From Lachnoclostridium sp. (lineage in GTDB: Bacteria > Bacillota > Clostridia > Lachnospirales > Lachnospiraceae): a stretch of DNA of 54,150 nt. Positions 8,783-16,902 of the stretch are shown here, piece by piece. The stretch's first letter is position 1. Each line of letters opens with the position of its first letter. The notes beneath the pieces are model-generated. The model was not told where the DNA came from. It made no database searches and saw only the letters and a program-made list of their open reading frames with translations. Location: the NCBI GenBank assembly GCA_021770065.1, contig JAETRR010000027.1, positions 1 through 54,150 on the forward strand. The letters run 5' to 3'. Both the position numbers and the translations under genes were made by a program.

Positions 8783-9922
8783 GTGAAGATTGTTTTTATT
8801 TCAAATTTTTTAAACCATCATCAGCTGCCTTTATGCAATGCTTTTTTGCAAATGGAACAGGTTGAATTTAAATTTGTGGCAACAGAGCCGGTGTCCAGAG
8901 AACGGCTGGAACTTGGCTATAGTGATATGGACAAAAAATATGATTTCGTTATCAGAGCGTATCTGAATGAGAATGAAAAGATTAAGGCTGTCCGGGAAAT
9001 GAAAAAAGCAGATGTACTGATTAGCGGAGGAGAACATAGAAAATATCTTGATAAAAAAGAAAGAAAGAATAAGCTGGTTTTTCTTTATCTGGAGAGAACT
9101 TTTAAGAAACAAAAGCCTGACCTGGAATTTGCAAAAAATGTTTTAAGAGCAGTGAAAAACCATACTTTTAACGGAAACAGATGTGAATACATTTTATGTG
9201 CGGGCGCCTATGTAGCCCCTGAGTTTAAAAGACTTATGGCATACAGAGGAAGAATGTATAAATGGGGTTACTTTCCGGAGATACCCGAGAAGAAAGAGGA
9301 AGAAGCAGAGGAATTAAAAAAGTCAGAAACTGTAGAGATTCTATGGGCAGGACGGATGATAAAATATAAGCGGCCCCGGCAGGCCCTTGAGGCGGCAAAA
9401 GAATTAAAGAGAAAAGGATATCAATTTACTCTGAATATGATTGGAAGCGGAGAACTGGAGAATGCCATAAGGGAAGAGGTGCTAAAGGAGAATCTGGAAA
9501 CGCATGTTCATATATTAAAATCCATGCCTCCCCATGAGGTCCGCAATTATATGGATAGAGCCAATATCTTTTTGTTCACCAGCAACGAGGAAGAGGGGTG
9601 GGGCGCGGTATTGAATGAAGCCATGAGCAGCAGATGTGCCGTCGTAGCGAACCGCCGGATAGGGGCTGTGCCTTTTTTGCTGGAAGACCATAAGAACGGA
9701 CTGATTTATGACGGAACAACTGAAGATCTGCTGGCAAAAACAGAAGAATTGTTAAAAAGCAGGGAAAAGCAGCGGGAACTGGGAGAGCGGGCATACCGGA
9801 CCATGATTACGCAATGGAATGCCGGGACTGCTGCAGAGCATTTTGTACAGCTCTCAGAGAAGCTCCTGGCAGGAGGGGGGCATGATGCCGGGCTGGAAGG
9901 TCCCTGCAGTTATATCGGGTAA
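8783..9922 (+). CDS. Glycosyltransferase family 4
   Basis: A 379-aa GT-B retaining glycosyltransferase. The donor domain begins near WAGRMIKYKRP, and the signature EEEGWGAVLNEAM supplies the E-x7-E pair. I place the start at GTG 8783 (KIVFISNF..), with AAAGGTGGGGA in front, because the ATG at 8750 overlaps the -10 box of the promoter. It is the first gene of a plus-strand operon with a Wzx flippase next. The sugar donor is unknown. Confidence 0.83.
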   Translation: MKIVFISNFLNHHQLPLCNAFLQMEQVEFKFVATEPVSRERLELGYSDMDKKYDFVIRAYLNENEKIKAVREMKKADVLISGGEHRKYLDKKERKNKLVFLYLERTFKKQKPDLEFAKNVLRAVKNHTFNGNRCEYILCAGAYVAPEFKRLMAYRGRMYKWGYFPEIPEKKEEEAEELKKSETVEILWAGRMIKYKRPRQALEAAKELKRKGYQFTLNMIGSGELENAIREEVLKENLETHVHILKSMPPHEVRNYMDRANIFLFTSNEEEGWGAVLNEAMSSRCAVVANRRIGAVPFLLEDHKNGLIYDGTTEDLLAKTEELLKSREKQRELGERAYRTMITQWNAGTAAEHFVQLSEKLLAGGGHDAGLEGPCSYIG

Positions 9923-9952
9923 AAGCCGGGAGACAGGACAGGATATTCATTT

Positions 9953-11269
9953 ATGACACGGATAAAAAATTTATTCATAAAGTATTTCATAAAAAACAGA
10001 GTGATGAATAATGCCAGCTGGTTAATCGGCGGGAAAATAGCCCAGATGGTACTGTCTTTTTTTGTGGGAATTCTGACGGCACGGTTTCTGGGACCAAGTA
10101 ATTACGGACTGATTAGCCGGACAGCAGCTTTTCTGACCTTTTTTGCCCCTGTCTGTACTCTGGGTATTTCTTCTATTATTGTAAATGAGCTGATAGCGAA
10201 TCCGGATCAGACAGAGGAGATACTTGGAAGCGGAATAGGTATCCGGTGCGTTACCAGCATTGTCTCCATGGTTCTTATACAGATTCTTGTTTCCTTTATG
10301 GAAAGGGGCAATTATCTGTTTTTCTGGGTGACATTTCTCCAGTCGGGAACGCTCTTTTTCCAGTCCTTTGATCTGATTGAATACTGGTATCAGTCTAAAT
10401 TAGAGGCAAAGTATATCAGCATTATTGCATTATTAGGCTATGTCGGGACGGCCGGTTACAAAATCGTGTTACTGGCGCTGGGAAAAGGGGTAAGCTGGTT
10501 TGCATTTGCGAATACCCTGGATTACCTTCTGGCGGCTGTGATGTATGTGCTGGTATACCGGTTCCGGGACAGGAAAAGATTTATTTTTAAGTGGAAACGG
10601 GTCACAGCATTACTGAAAAAAAGCTATGAATTTATTCTGTCTTCCCTTATGGTAGCTGTTTATGCGGAGATGGACAAGGTTATGCTGGGCGAGATGCTGG
10701 ATGATACGGCAGTGGGATTGTACTCCGTAGGAACAAAGATCTGTTCCATGTGGGTATTTGTTCTCGCAGCAGTCATTAACTCTGTCCGTCCCTCTGTAAT
10801 AGAGGCAAAAGAGCAGAAAAACCAGGAGCTTTATCATACCAGAATTATTCAGATGTACTCCGTTGTGTTATGGATAAGCATTGGAGTCTCAGTCTTTTTC
10901 TGTCTGTTTGCCGAATTTATCATTGTAGTTCTCTATGGGCAGGAATATATCGGGGCAAGGGATTCCTTCCGCATTGTTACATGGTATACAGGAGCATCCT
11001 ATCTGGGGGTAGCCCGGTCTACCTGGATGGTATGTGAGAACCGGCAGAAATACGAAAAGGTGCTTGCAGGGCTGGGGGCAGTCAGCAATATCATCTTAAA
11101 TCTTCTGCTGATTCCTGCATTTGGCATATGCGGAGCGGCATGGGCAACGCTGGCAACACAGGTATTGACGAATATTCTGTTCCCCTTCCTTTTTAAGGAT
11201 TTAAGGGAGAACAGTGTTCTGATTATAAAGAGTCTTCTGTATCCTGTAAAATTATTAAAGAAATTATAA
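9953..11269 (+). CDS. wzx: Oligosaccharide flippase (Wzx, MATE/PST family)
   Basis: A 438-aa integral membrane protein with about 12 or more hydrophobic segments and the PST opening ASWLIGGKIAQM..GILTARFLGPSNYG. Wzx proteins flip Und-PP-linked repeat units from the inner to the outer face of the membrane. The context (initiating transferase, GT4 and GT2 enzymes and two Wzy-like proteins) supports this role. It ends in a basic tail. A separate Wzm/Wzt ABC exporter also exists in the window, so at least two export routes are encoded. Confidence 0.88.
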   Translation: MTRIKNLFIKYFIKNRVMNNASWLIGGKIAQMVLSFFVGILTARFLGPSNYGLISRTAAFLTFFAPVCTLGISSIIVNELIANPDQTEEILGSGIGIRCVTSIVSMVLIQILVSFMERGNYLFFWVTFLQSGTLFFQSFDLIEYWYQSKLEAKYISIIALLGYVGTAGYKIVLLALGKGVSWFAFANTLDYLLAAVMYVLVYRFRDRKRFIFKWKRVTALLKKSYEFILSSLMVAVYAEMDKVMLGEMLDDTAVGLYSVGTKICSMWVFVLAAVINSVRPSVIEAKEQKNQELYHTRIIQMYSVVLWISIGVSVFFCLFAEFIIVVLYGQEYIGARDSFRIVTWYTGASYLGVARSTWMVCENRQKYEKVLAGLGAVSNIILNLLLIPAFGICGAAWATLATQVLTNILFPFLFKDLRENSVLIIKSLLYPVKLLKKL

Positions 11270-11271
11270 AC

Positions 11272-11374
11272 GGACAAGCAGTGTCATGAAGTTAAATCTG
11301 AAAAATTTACGAAGGCTCCGTGCAGGCTTAACGGAATGACATTGAATGGACAAGTGTAAAAAGGGGGACGGACT
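11272..11374 (+). repeat. Structured gap with imperfect inverted repeat
   Basis: TGTCAT..TTAA near 11283-11296 pairs with TTAA..ATGACA ending near 11341, and an inner AAAT/ATTT dyad continues the fold. GGACAAG occurs near both ends. The gap lies between wzx and the WecG/TagA gene. It may be an mRNA structure that separates their expression. A 17-codon ORF inside has no ribosome site. Confidence 0.35.
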
Positions 11375-12115
11375 GTGAAGAAGAGAATACCGGAATGTGA
11401 GATCCTGGGAGTCCGGATTGCGGCAGTTAATATGGAAACAGTATTGTCTTTTATAAAGAAAAATCTGAGAGAGCTCCGGGGACAGTATATTTGTGTTTCC
11501 AATGTTCATACTACGGTGATGAGTTATGAAAATAAGAAATATCAGAGAATACAGAACAGAGCTGTCCTGGCACTGCCGGACGGGAAGCCGCTTTCCGTAA
11601 TATGCCGGAAGAGGGGATTTACGGAGGCGGACAGAGTGACGGGCCCGGATCTGATGAAAGAGATTTTCATGTGCTCCCAAAAGTATGGCTATACCCATTA
11701 TTTTTATGGAAGTACGCCTGAAACCCTGGAGCTTTTAAGAAAAAAACTTTCCGGAGAGTTCCGTCTTTCCATTGCAGGCATGTATGCTCCTCCGTTCCGG
11801 GAACTGACAGAACAGGAAGATGCCGGGATCCTTGATAAAATAAATAAGGCAGAGGCAGATTTTATCTGGGTAGGCCTGGGGGCGCCAAAACAGGAAAAAT
11901 GGATGTATGAGCACAGGAATAAGGTAAATGGACTGATGATAGGTGTAGGGGCAGGCTTTGATTATTTTGCCGGAAATATTAAACGCGCGCCTGTATGGAT
12001 GCAGAAATGCAGCCTGGAGTGGCTCTACCGCCTGTGTCAGGAACCGAGAAGGTTATTTAAAAGATATCTGTATACAAACCTGAAGTTTCTGTGGCTGATT
12101 ATGACAGGCAGATAA
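11375..12115 (+). CDS. WecG/TagA/CpsF family glycosyltransferase (GT26)
   Basis: A 246-aa enzyme of the family that adds ManNAc or a related sugar to an Und-PP-linked first sugar, usually as the second step of chain assembly. The VSNVHTT block (42-48), Asp69 in LPDGKPL (the proposed base), VTGPDLM (88-94) and the C-terminal basic segment (EPRRLFKRYL), which docks on the membrane, are all present. It starts with GTG after AAGGGGGA. Together with the WbaP-like protein at 13854 it would build the lipid-linked disaccharide. The donor sugar is not certain. Confidence 0.86.
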   Translation: MKKRIPECEILGVRIAAVNMETVLSFIKKNLRELRGQYICVSNVHTTVMSYENKKYQRIQNRAVLALPDGKPLSVICRKRGFTEADRVTGPDLMKEIFMCSQKYGYTHYFYGSTPETLELLRKKLSGEFRLSIAGMYAPPFRELTEQEDAGILDKINKAEADFIWVGLGAPKQEKWMYEHRNKVNGLMIGVGAGFDYFAGNIKRAPVWMQKCSLEWLYRLCQEPRRLFKRYLYTNLKFLWLIMTGR

Positions 12116-12134
12116 CAGGGAAGGGAAGGATAAA

Positions 12135-13247
12135 ATGAAGCGTATCGTAATCATTACAAATATACCCTCTCCTTACCGGGTGGATTTATTTTATTACCTT
12201 CAGAAAAATACAGGAGAATATGAGATTTATATTCTCTATGCCAGTAAAAATGAGGATAACCGCAGCTGGGAGATTGATAAAAACAAGATGGTGAACAGTT
12301 ACTTTCTGGATTCCCGCACGATTAAAATTCCTTTTCGGTTTGATACGAAGTATATCCATATTTCAAAAGGTGTAAAACGAATTTTAGAAAAACTGCAGCC
12401 TTCTCTTGTAATCGGGGCCGAATATAATCCGACTGTATTGCAGGCTCTGCGGTATTGCAGGATGAAGAAGGTGCCTTATATAAGCTGGACAGACGGGACA
12501 TTGTATACAGAGCGGAATATTAATCTGCTTCAGAAGCTTTTTCGGAAATATGTAATTCGACGGGCCTGTGCGTATATAGCCAGCAGCACAAAAGCCAGAG
12601 AAGCCCAGATAGCATATGGAGCAAAGGAAGAGGGGTGTTTTATCAGCTTTCTGACTGTGGATCTGGATAAATATATTTTAGAAGGAAAGGCAAGGGAGAA
12701 AGGCAGGATTTTATATGTGGGGAGTTTAATAGAAAGAAAGGGAGCTGACCTGCTTCTGAAAGCTCTGCAGAAGATAGAAACGGATTACACTATGGTGCTG
12801 GCAGGTTCGGGACCGGAAGAGAAACAGCTGAAAAAGCTTGCAGAAGAGCTTGGAATAGAAAGACGGGTTGAGTTCTTAGGATATCTTTCTTGGGAAAAAC
12901 TAAGAAAAGAGTATGAGAGAAGCAGCATTTTTGTTCTTCCTACAAGAGAAGACTGTTTTGCACTCGTTATTCTGGAAGCCATGTGCGCGGGGCTGCCTGT
13001 AGTAAGCTCTAAGTATGCGGATGGGGCCTACGACTTAATTAAACAGGGAGAAAACGGGTATATTGTGGATCCGTATGATACAACGCAGCTTCAGAATTGT
13101 ATTCAGAAGCTCCTGGAAAATCCGGCAGAGGCAGCGCGTATGGGGCAGAATTCGTTAAAAAATCTGCAGAAATTCCGGTTTGAAGAGGTCAGTAAAGGTT
13201 TTTGGAAAGCTGTTTCTTATGCGGAAAGGAGTCTGGACTATCAATGA
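12135..13247 (+). CDS. Glycosyltransferase family 4
   Basis: A 370-aa GT-B enzyme opening with VIITNIPSPYRVDLF. The donor domain carries LYVGSLIERKGAD, and FVLPTREDCFALVILEAM gives the E-x7-E signature before AGLPVVSS. It probably adds one residue of the repeat unit on the cytoplasmic side. It follows the GT26 gene by 19 nt, and its stop overlaps the start of the next gene (ATGA), so the genes are translationally coupled. Confidence 0.85.
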   Translation: MKRIVIITNIPSPYRVDLFYYLQKNTGEYEIYILYASKNEDNRSWEIDKNKMVNSYFLDSRTIKIPFRFDTKYIHISKGVKRILEKLQPSLVIGAEYNPTVLQALRYCRMKKVPYISWTDGTLYTERNINLLQKLFRKYVIRRACAYIASSTKAREAQIAYGAKEEGCFISFLTVDLDKYILEGKAREKGRILYVGSLIERKGADLLLKALQKIETDYTMVLAGSGPEEKQLKKLAEELGIERRVEFLGYLSWEKLRKEYERSSIFVLPTREDCFALVILEAMCAGLPVVSSKYADGAYDLIKQGENGYIVDPYDTTQLQNCIQKLLENPAEAARMGQNSLKNLQKFRFEEVSKGFWKAVSYAERSLDYQ

Positions 13248-13834
13248 GTATAACCTGGCTGAAGAAGCTTATGAAATTTCCTGCCAGATGTGTGAACGAT
13301 TGTTATAATCTGGTACAGCTAAAAAGATTTCATGCAGCGTATGATCACACTTTGAAACTGAATGGGAGACTGTATATCTCCGGAAACGGAATCTCCCTTG
13401 AAAAGGGTGTGGAAATCAACAGCGGTTACCGCTTTAATCCGATAGGGGGAGATACCAGAACAATATTAGTCACAAGAGGACAGGGAAAGATTGTAATCGG
13501 TGAGAATACGGGCATTTCCAATTCCGCAATCGTTGCGTACCGGTCAGTGAAAATCGGGAAAAATGTGCTGATAGGCGGCTCCTGCAAAATTTATGATACA
13601 GATTTTCACTCATTAAACGAGAAAATCAGAATCACACAGCCATTGGAGGATATTGCAGCAAAGCCGGTTGTCATTGAGGACGGCGTTTTTATAGGGGCTC
13701 ATGCCATTATATTAAAAGGCGTTACAATTGGAAAAGGCAGCATTGTGGGAGCGGGATCGGTTGTAACAAAATCAATACCGCCGGGAGAAATCTGGGCCGG
13801 AAATCCGGCGCGGTTTGTCCGTAAAACGCAATGA
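13244..13834 (+). CDS. Left-handed beta-helix acyltransferase (LbH/WbbJ type)
   Basis: A 196-aa hexapeptide-repeat acyltransferase that would O- or N-acetylate a sugar with acetyl-CoA. Imperfect hexapeptides run from about 80 to 185 (IVIGENTG, VKIGKNVLI, VVIEDGVFIGA, VTIGKGSIVGAG), and the active-site His122 lies in DTDFHS. It ends with IWAGNPARFV. The ATG at 13244 overlaps the stop of the upstream GT4 gene, so the acetylated sugar may be the one added by that GT4. Confidence 0.87.
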   Translation: MSITWLKKLMKFPARCVNDCYNLVQLKRFHAAYDHTLKLNGRLYISGNGISLEKGVEINSGYRFNPIGGDTRTILVTRGQGKIVIGENTGISNSAIVAYRSVKIGKNVLIGGSCKIYDTDFHSLNEKIRITQPLEDIAAKPVVIEDGVFIGAHAIILKGVTIGKGSIVGAGSVVTKSIPPGEIWAGNPARFVRKTQ

Positions 13835-13853
13835 GAGCCCGGAAAGTCCAGGC

Positions 13854-15275
13854 TCACCGCGCCCCTCTTTTCATTACTACAACCCAGACAGTCATCAGTA
13901 AAATCCGGATGTCCAGTGTGAGTGACCAATTGTCTATATATTCCAGATCCAGCGATACGACTTCTTTGAAATCGGTAATATCACTCCTGCCGCTCACCTG
14001 CCAGAGCCCGGTAAGCCCGGGTTTGATGCTGAGCCTTCTGCGGAAATAAAGTTCATATTGATTAAATTCGTCTACTGTGGGGGGCCGGGTTCCTACCAGG
14101 CTCATGTTTCCGATCAGAATGTTATAAAACTGGGGCAGTTCGTCCAGACTGGTTTTTCGTAAAAAAGCCCCCACTTTTGTAATCCTTGGGTCATTTTCCA
14201 CTTTAAACATGGGGCCGTTCATTTCATTCTGCGCCATCAGATCCTTTTTGCGCTCCTCTGCGTCTGTGTACATGGAACGGAATTTATACAGTTTAAAATA
14301 GCGTCCGTTTTTCCCTACCCGTTTCTGGGCAAAAAATACCGGTCCTCTGGAATCCAGTTTGATAGCCAGGGCGATAAAAGGAGTGAAAACGGCTGTGACC
14401 GCAAGTCCGGCCAGGGCACCCAGGATGTCCATGATGCGCTTTATGAAAAGCCTTCTGTAGTCAAAGGTGCTGGCTTCATAGGAGAGTACCGTAAATCCCG
14501 CAAAGACTTCTGTGGTTTTGTGGGCCATTATATTCGTAAAATAATCAATATTTACATGAACGGTGATTCCCATGCTCTCAAACTTAAGAATCATTTCTTC
14601 AATATCTTTCCTGGAATAATCGGGAAGATGAATAAATACCTCGTCTACAACTTTTGTCTTAAAGCGCTCAAACAGATCGTTTCTGTCAGCAATTACCGGA
14701 ATCCCCTGAATGGAAAGACCTTTACTGTTTTTATCCATTAAGGCCATCCCTGTGATTTCAAAGCTCCATTCTGAGGTGTTGGTAAGCTTTTTACAGACGT
14801 TGTCCACATAGACAGATGTGGTGATAAGGAATACCTTATTACTGTTCGAGCTTCTCCGATAGACAGATGTAAAGTATTTTTTCAGAAGCAGATGGCCCAG
14901 ATAGGTCAGAACAATATTATAACAGAAGAAATATCCAAACATCAGCCTGGAAAAATCTTCTGCAAACTTGCAGATGTAGAGAAAAAAGCTCAAAAAGAAA
15001 ATGAGAACAAGGTTATATTTAAATACGGCTATGAATTCTGTGTAGTAGCCACGCTTAAAAATATTGGCGTTCCAGTCGAACAGATAATAGGAAAGCAGAT
15101 GGAAAAACAGAATGCATGCAATTACCGTGATATAGAGCCTGGAAAAAGTATAAAAGCTTACATCTGCCCCGCGGGTCAGAACACCCAGTATAAAGGCCAG
15201 TATGATACAGATGCACTCAACTGCAAGAATTGTATAATTCTGAATCAGACGCTGTTTCTGACTTATATTTGACAT
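13854..15275 (-). CDS. Initiating Und-P sugar phosphotransferase (WbaP/WcaJ type)
   Basis: This 473-aa polyprenyl glycosylphosphotransferase starts chain assembly by moving hexose-1-phosphate from a UDP-sugar to undecaprenyl phosphate. It has four or so N-terminal membrane segments (about 10-120), a soluble Rossmann-like domain (about 130-260), a re-entrant helix near LFIKRIMDILG, and the C-terminal Bac_transf catalytic domain with FRSM, TSLDELPQ (the Asp-Glu pair) and KPGLTGLWQVSGR. I prefer ATG 15275 (MSNISQ), which has GAGG at 9 nt; the upstream ATG at 15290 has no site. The gene has its own promoter and faces away from the next GT. Confidence 0.92.
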   Translation of the reverse strand: MSNISQKQRLIQNYTILAVECICIILAFILGVLTRGADVSFYTFSRLYITVIACILFFHLLSYYLFDWNANIFKRGYYTEFIAVFKYNLVLIFFLSFFLYICKFAEDFSRLMFGYFFCYNIVLTYLGHLLLKKYFTSVYRRSSNSNKVFLITTSVYVDNVCKKLTNTSEWSFEITGMALMDKNSKGLSIQGIPVIADRNDLFERFKTKVVDEVFIHLPDYSRKDIEEMILKFESMGITVHVNIDYFTNIMAHKTTEVFAGFTVLSYEASTFDYRRLFIKRIMDILGALAGLAVTAVFTPFIALAIKLDSRGPVFFAQKRVGKNGRYFKLYKFRSMYTDAEERKKDLMAQNEMNGPMFKVENDPRITKVGAFLRKTSLDELPQFYNILIGNMSLVGTRPPTVDEFNQYELYFRRRLSIKPGLTGLWQVSGRSDITDFKEVVSLDLEYIDNWSLTLDIRILLMTVWVVVMKRGAR

Positions 15276-15311
15276 AGCGGCATACCTCATGTGCTTAGAA
15301 AAGTTAATGCA

Positions 15312-15341
15312 TGCCCCTGCGGGGCAGGCGGACTTCGTCCG
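15312..15341 (-). promoter_or_regulatory. Two hairpins in the wbaP-like leader
   Basis: TGCCCC-TGC-GGGGCA (15312-15326) and CGGAC-TTC-GTCCG (15329-15341) are perfect adjacent hairpins. Given the promoter at 15351-15379, they form almost the whole start of the mRNA for the initiating transferase. They could stabilise the transcript or allow pausing control of this committed step. Confidence 0.5.
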
Positions 15342-15350
15342 TTAAGGTAT

Positions 15351-15379
15351 ATGATAAAAGAATTGAGATTACTTGTCAA
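15351..15379 (-). promoter_or_regulatory. Sigma-A promoter of the initiating transferase
   Basis: On the minus strand: TTGACA (15379-15374), 17 bp, TATCAT (15356-15351). This is a near-consensus promoter pointing at the WbaP-like gene. I see no equally good promoter for the plus-strand GT at 15483. Confidence 0.65.
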
Positions 15380-15482
15380 ATATTTAGGCCGCTGTACCGT
15401 AAAAGTTGCAGGTATGTCCAAAGTATGATACATTTGGTTACAAACATGGGGATTTGACATCCGGAAATGCGGGGGAAAGAAA

Positions 15483-16724
15483 ATGGCTCAAAAGGAACGG
15501 GTTTTACTAGTCCATAATCATTATAAGATTCCGGGGGGAGAGGATACGGCAGCAGAGAATGAGCGACGGCTTCTGGAAGAGCATGGCCATTCCGTTTTTT
15601 TATATACCAGATCCAACCGGGAGATGGAAAGCTTTTCGGCAGTACAGAAGCTTCTGCTGCCTTTTACATCCATATTCTCACTCCGGACATACCGGGAAGT
15701 AAAAAAAATTATTTCTGAAAAAAAGATTGATATCATACATGTGCACAACACACTGAATCTGATCAGCCCTTCTGTGTACTATGCAGCGTTTGCCTGCAGA
15801 AAGCCGGTGGTTCAGACAATTCATAATTTCCGCCTCCTTTGTCCCGGCGCAACGTTTCTGAGAAAAGGAAAGGTGTGCGAGGACTGCGTGGAAAAAGGGC
15901 TTGGATGTGCAGTGCGGCATGGCTGTTACCGCAATTCCAGGGCACAGACTCTGATGAGTGTGATAATATTGAAGATTCACAGAATGCTGGGAACCTACAG
16001 GCGTTTGTTTTATATCTGCCTTACGGACTTTAACAGAGAAAAGCTTCTGCTTATCAATAATAAGGGAAAAGAGCAGATAAGAAAAGAGCGGATTTTTGTA
16101 AAACCTAATTTTGTGCAGCTGCCGCCTGCAGAGCCGGTTTCCCCAAAAGAACAGTATCTGTATATCGGAAGGCTGGAAGAACTGAAGGGAATCCGCATTC
16201 TTCTGGAGGCATGGAAGGAGTTCCCCCAAAAGAAGCTTTTGCTCTGCGGAAGCGGACCCATGGAAGCATGGGTACGCGCTTATGTGAAAAAGCATCATAT
16301 GGACCAGGTGCTTCTTCTGGGACAGTGTGAACGGGAAAAGGTGCTTAAGCTTCTGGCAGAATCAAAAGGCCTTATTGTTCCCAGCATATGCTACGAGGGT
16401 CAGCCTATGGTAATACTGGAGAGCTATGCCGCAGGAACTCCGGTGATAGCCAGCGACCTGGGGAATGCAGGAAATATGGTGGAACCGGGCCGGACAGGAG
16501 TGAAATTTGCCTGTGGGGATGCGAAGTCACTGAGAGAGGCCGTAATGGAGCTGGAAGAGCAGAAAACATGGGATACCAGAGCCGTATATGAAGAGAAGTA
16601 TACGGCGGAAAAGAATTATATAAGGCTCCGGGAGATTTATGCAGAAATTCGTACTGTTCACTCCGTGACCAGTAACACGCTTCGCGATGCACAGAAATCG
16701 CAAAAAGATGCGATTTCGCGCTGA
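15483..16724 (+). CDS. Glycosyltransferase family 4 with repeat-derived tail
   Basis: A 413-aa GT-B enzyme. The N-terminal domain opens LLVHNHYKIPGGEDT, a form seen in capsular GT4 proteins, and a Cys-rich stretch follows (CEDCVEKGLGCAV, about 137-150). The donor domain has YIGRLEELKGI, then VPSICYEGQPMVILESYAAGTPV with the catalytic glutamates. GGGGGAAAG precedes the ATG. The last ~25 residues (from TVHS to the end) are read from a multi-hairpin repeat, so the natural C-terminus was probably shorter or different. Confidence 0.84.
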   Translation: MAQKERVLLVHNHYKIPGGEDTAAENERRLLEEHGHSVFLYTRSNREMESFSAVQKLLLPFTSIFSLRTYREVKKIISEKKIDIIHVHNTLNLISPSVYYAAFACRKPVVQTIHNFRLLCPGATFLRKGKVCEDCVEKGLGCAVRHGCYRNSRAQTLMSVIILKIHRMLGTYRRLFYICLTDFNREKLLLINNKGKEQIRKERIFVKPNFVQLPPAEPVSPKEQYLYIGRLEELKGIRILLEAWKEFPQKKLLLCGSGPMEAWVRAYVKKHHMDQVLLLGQCEREKVLKLLAESKGLIVPSICYEGQPMVILESYAAGTPVIASDLGNAGNMVEPGRTGVKFACGDAKSLREAVMELEEQKTWDTRAVYEEKYTAEKNYIRLREIYAEIRTVHSVTSNTLRDAQKSQKDAISR

Positions 16725-16793
16725 GAAACTCGGGATTTCCGCACAAAATGTGCGGAAACGCCTCGCGGAACAGTGCGTGTGAACAGTAACTTC
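16651..16793. repeat. Multi-hairpin palindromic repeat element
   Basis: Three hairpins follow each other: 16651-16676 (ACTGTTCAC / GTGACCAGT), 16694-16717 (GAAATCGCA / TGCGATTTC, perfect) and 16736-16758 (TTTCCGCAC / GTGCGGAAA, perfect). The element is bounded by GTACTGTTCAC at 16651 and its inverse GTGAACAGTAAC at 16779-16790. The 17-mer GTGTGAACAGTAACTTC at 16777-16793 recurs at 53867-53883. It fits a REP/MITE-like element that landed on the 3' end of the GT gene. Confidence 0.6.
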
Positions 16794-16829
16794 GTACCGC
16801 CTCCCGGCGGCAGAGAGTATAAAGGCTGC

Positions 16830-16859
16830 TTGTCAAATAATAAGCTGCTGGTATATAAT
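16830..16859 (+). promoter_or_regulatory. Sigma-A promoter for 16903-20116
   Basis: TTGTCA (16830-16835), 18 bp, TATAAT (16854-16859). The -10 box overlaps the in-frame ATG at 16858, so translation must begin later. The promoter lies just after the repeat element and may have arrived with it. Confidence 0.65.
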
Positions 16860-16902
16860 GAAAAACGATTATAATCGGGATACAGATGAGAAAGGCATGG
16901 AA

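Noticed and set aside
11286..11339. Seventeen-codon ORF between wzx and the GT26 gene
   Set aside because: No ribosome site, and the stretch is an inverted repeat; it is more likely RNA structure or spacer.
13835..13855. Hairpin GAGCC/GGCTC between the convergent acyltransferase and WbaP-like genes as a terminator
   Set aside because: The stem is only five pairs and there is no U-tract on either strand.
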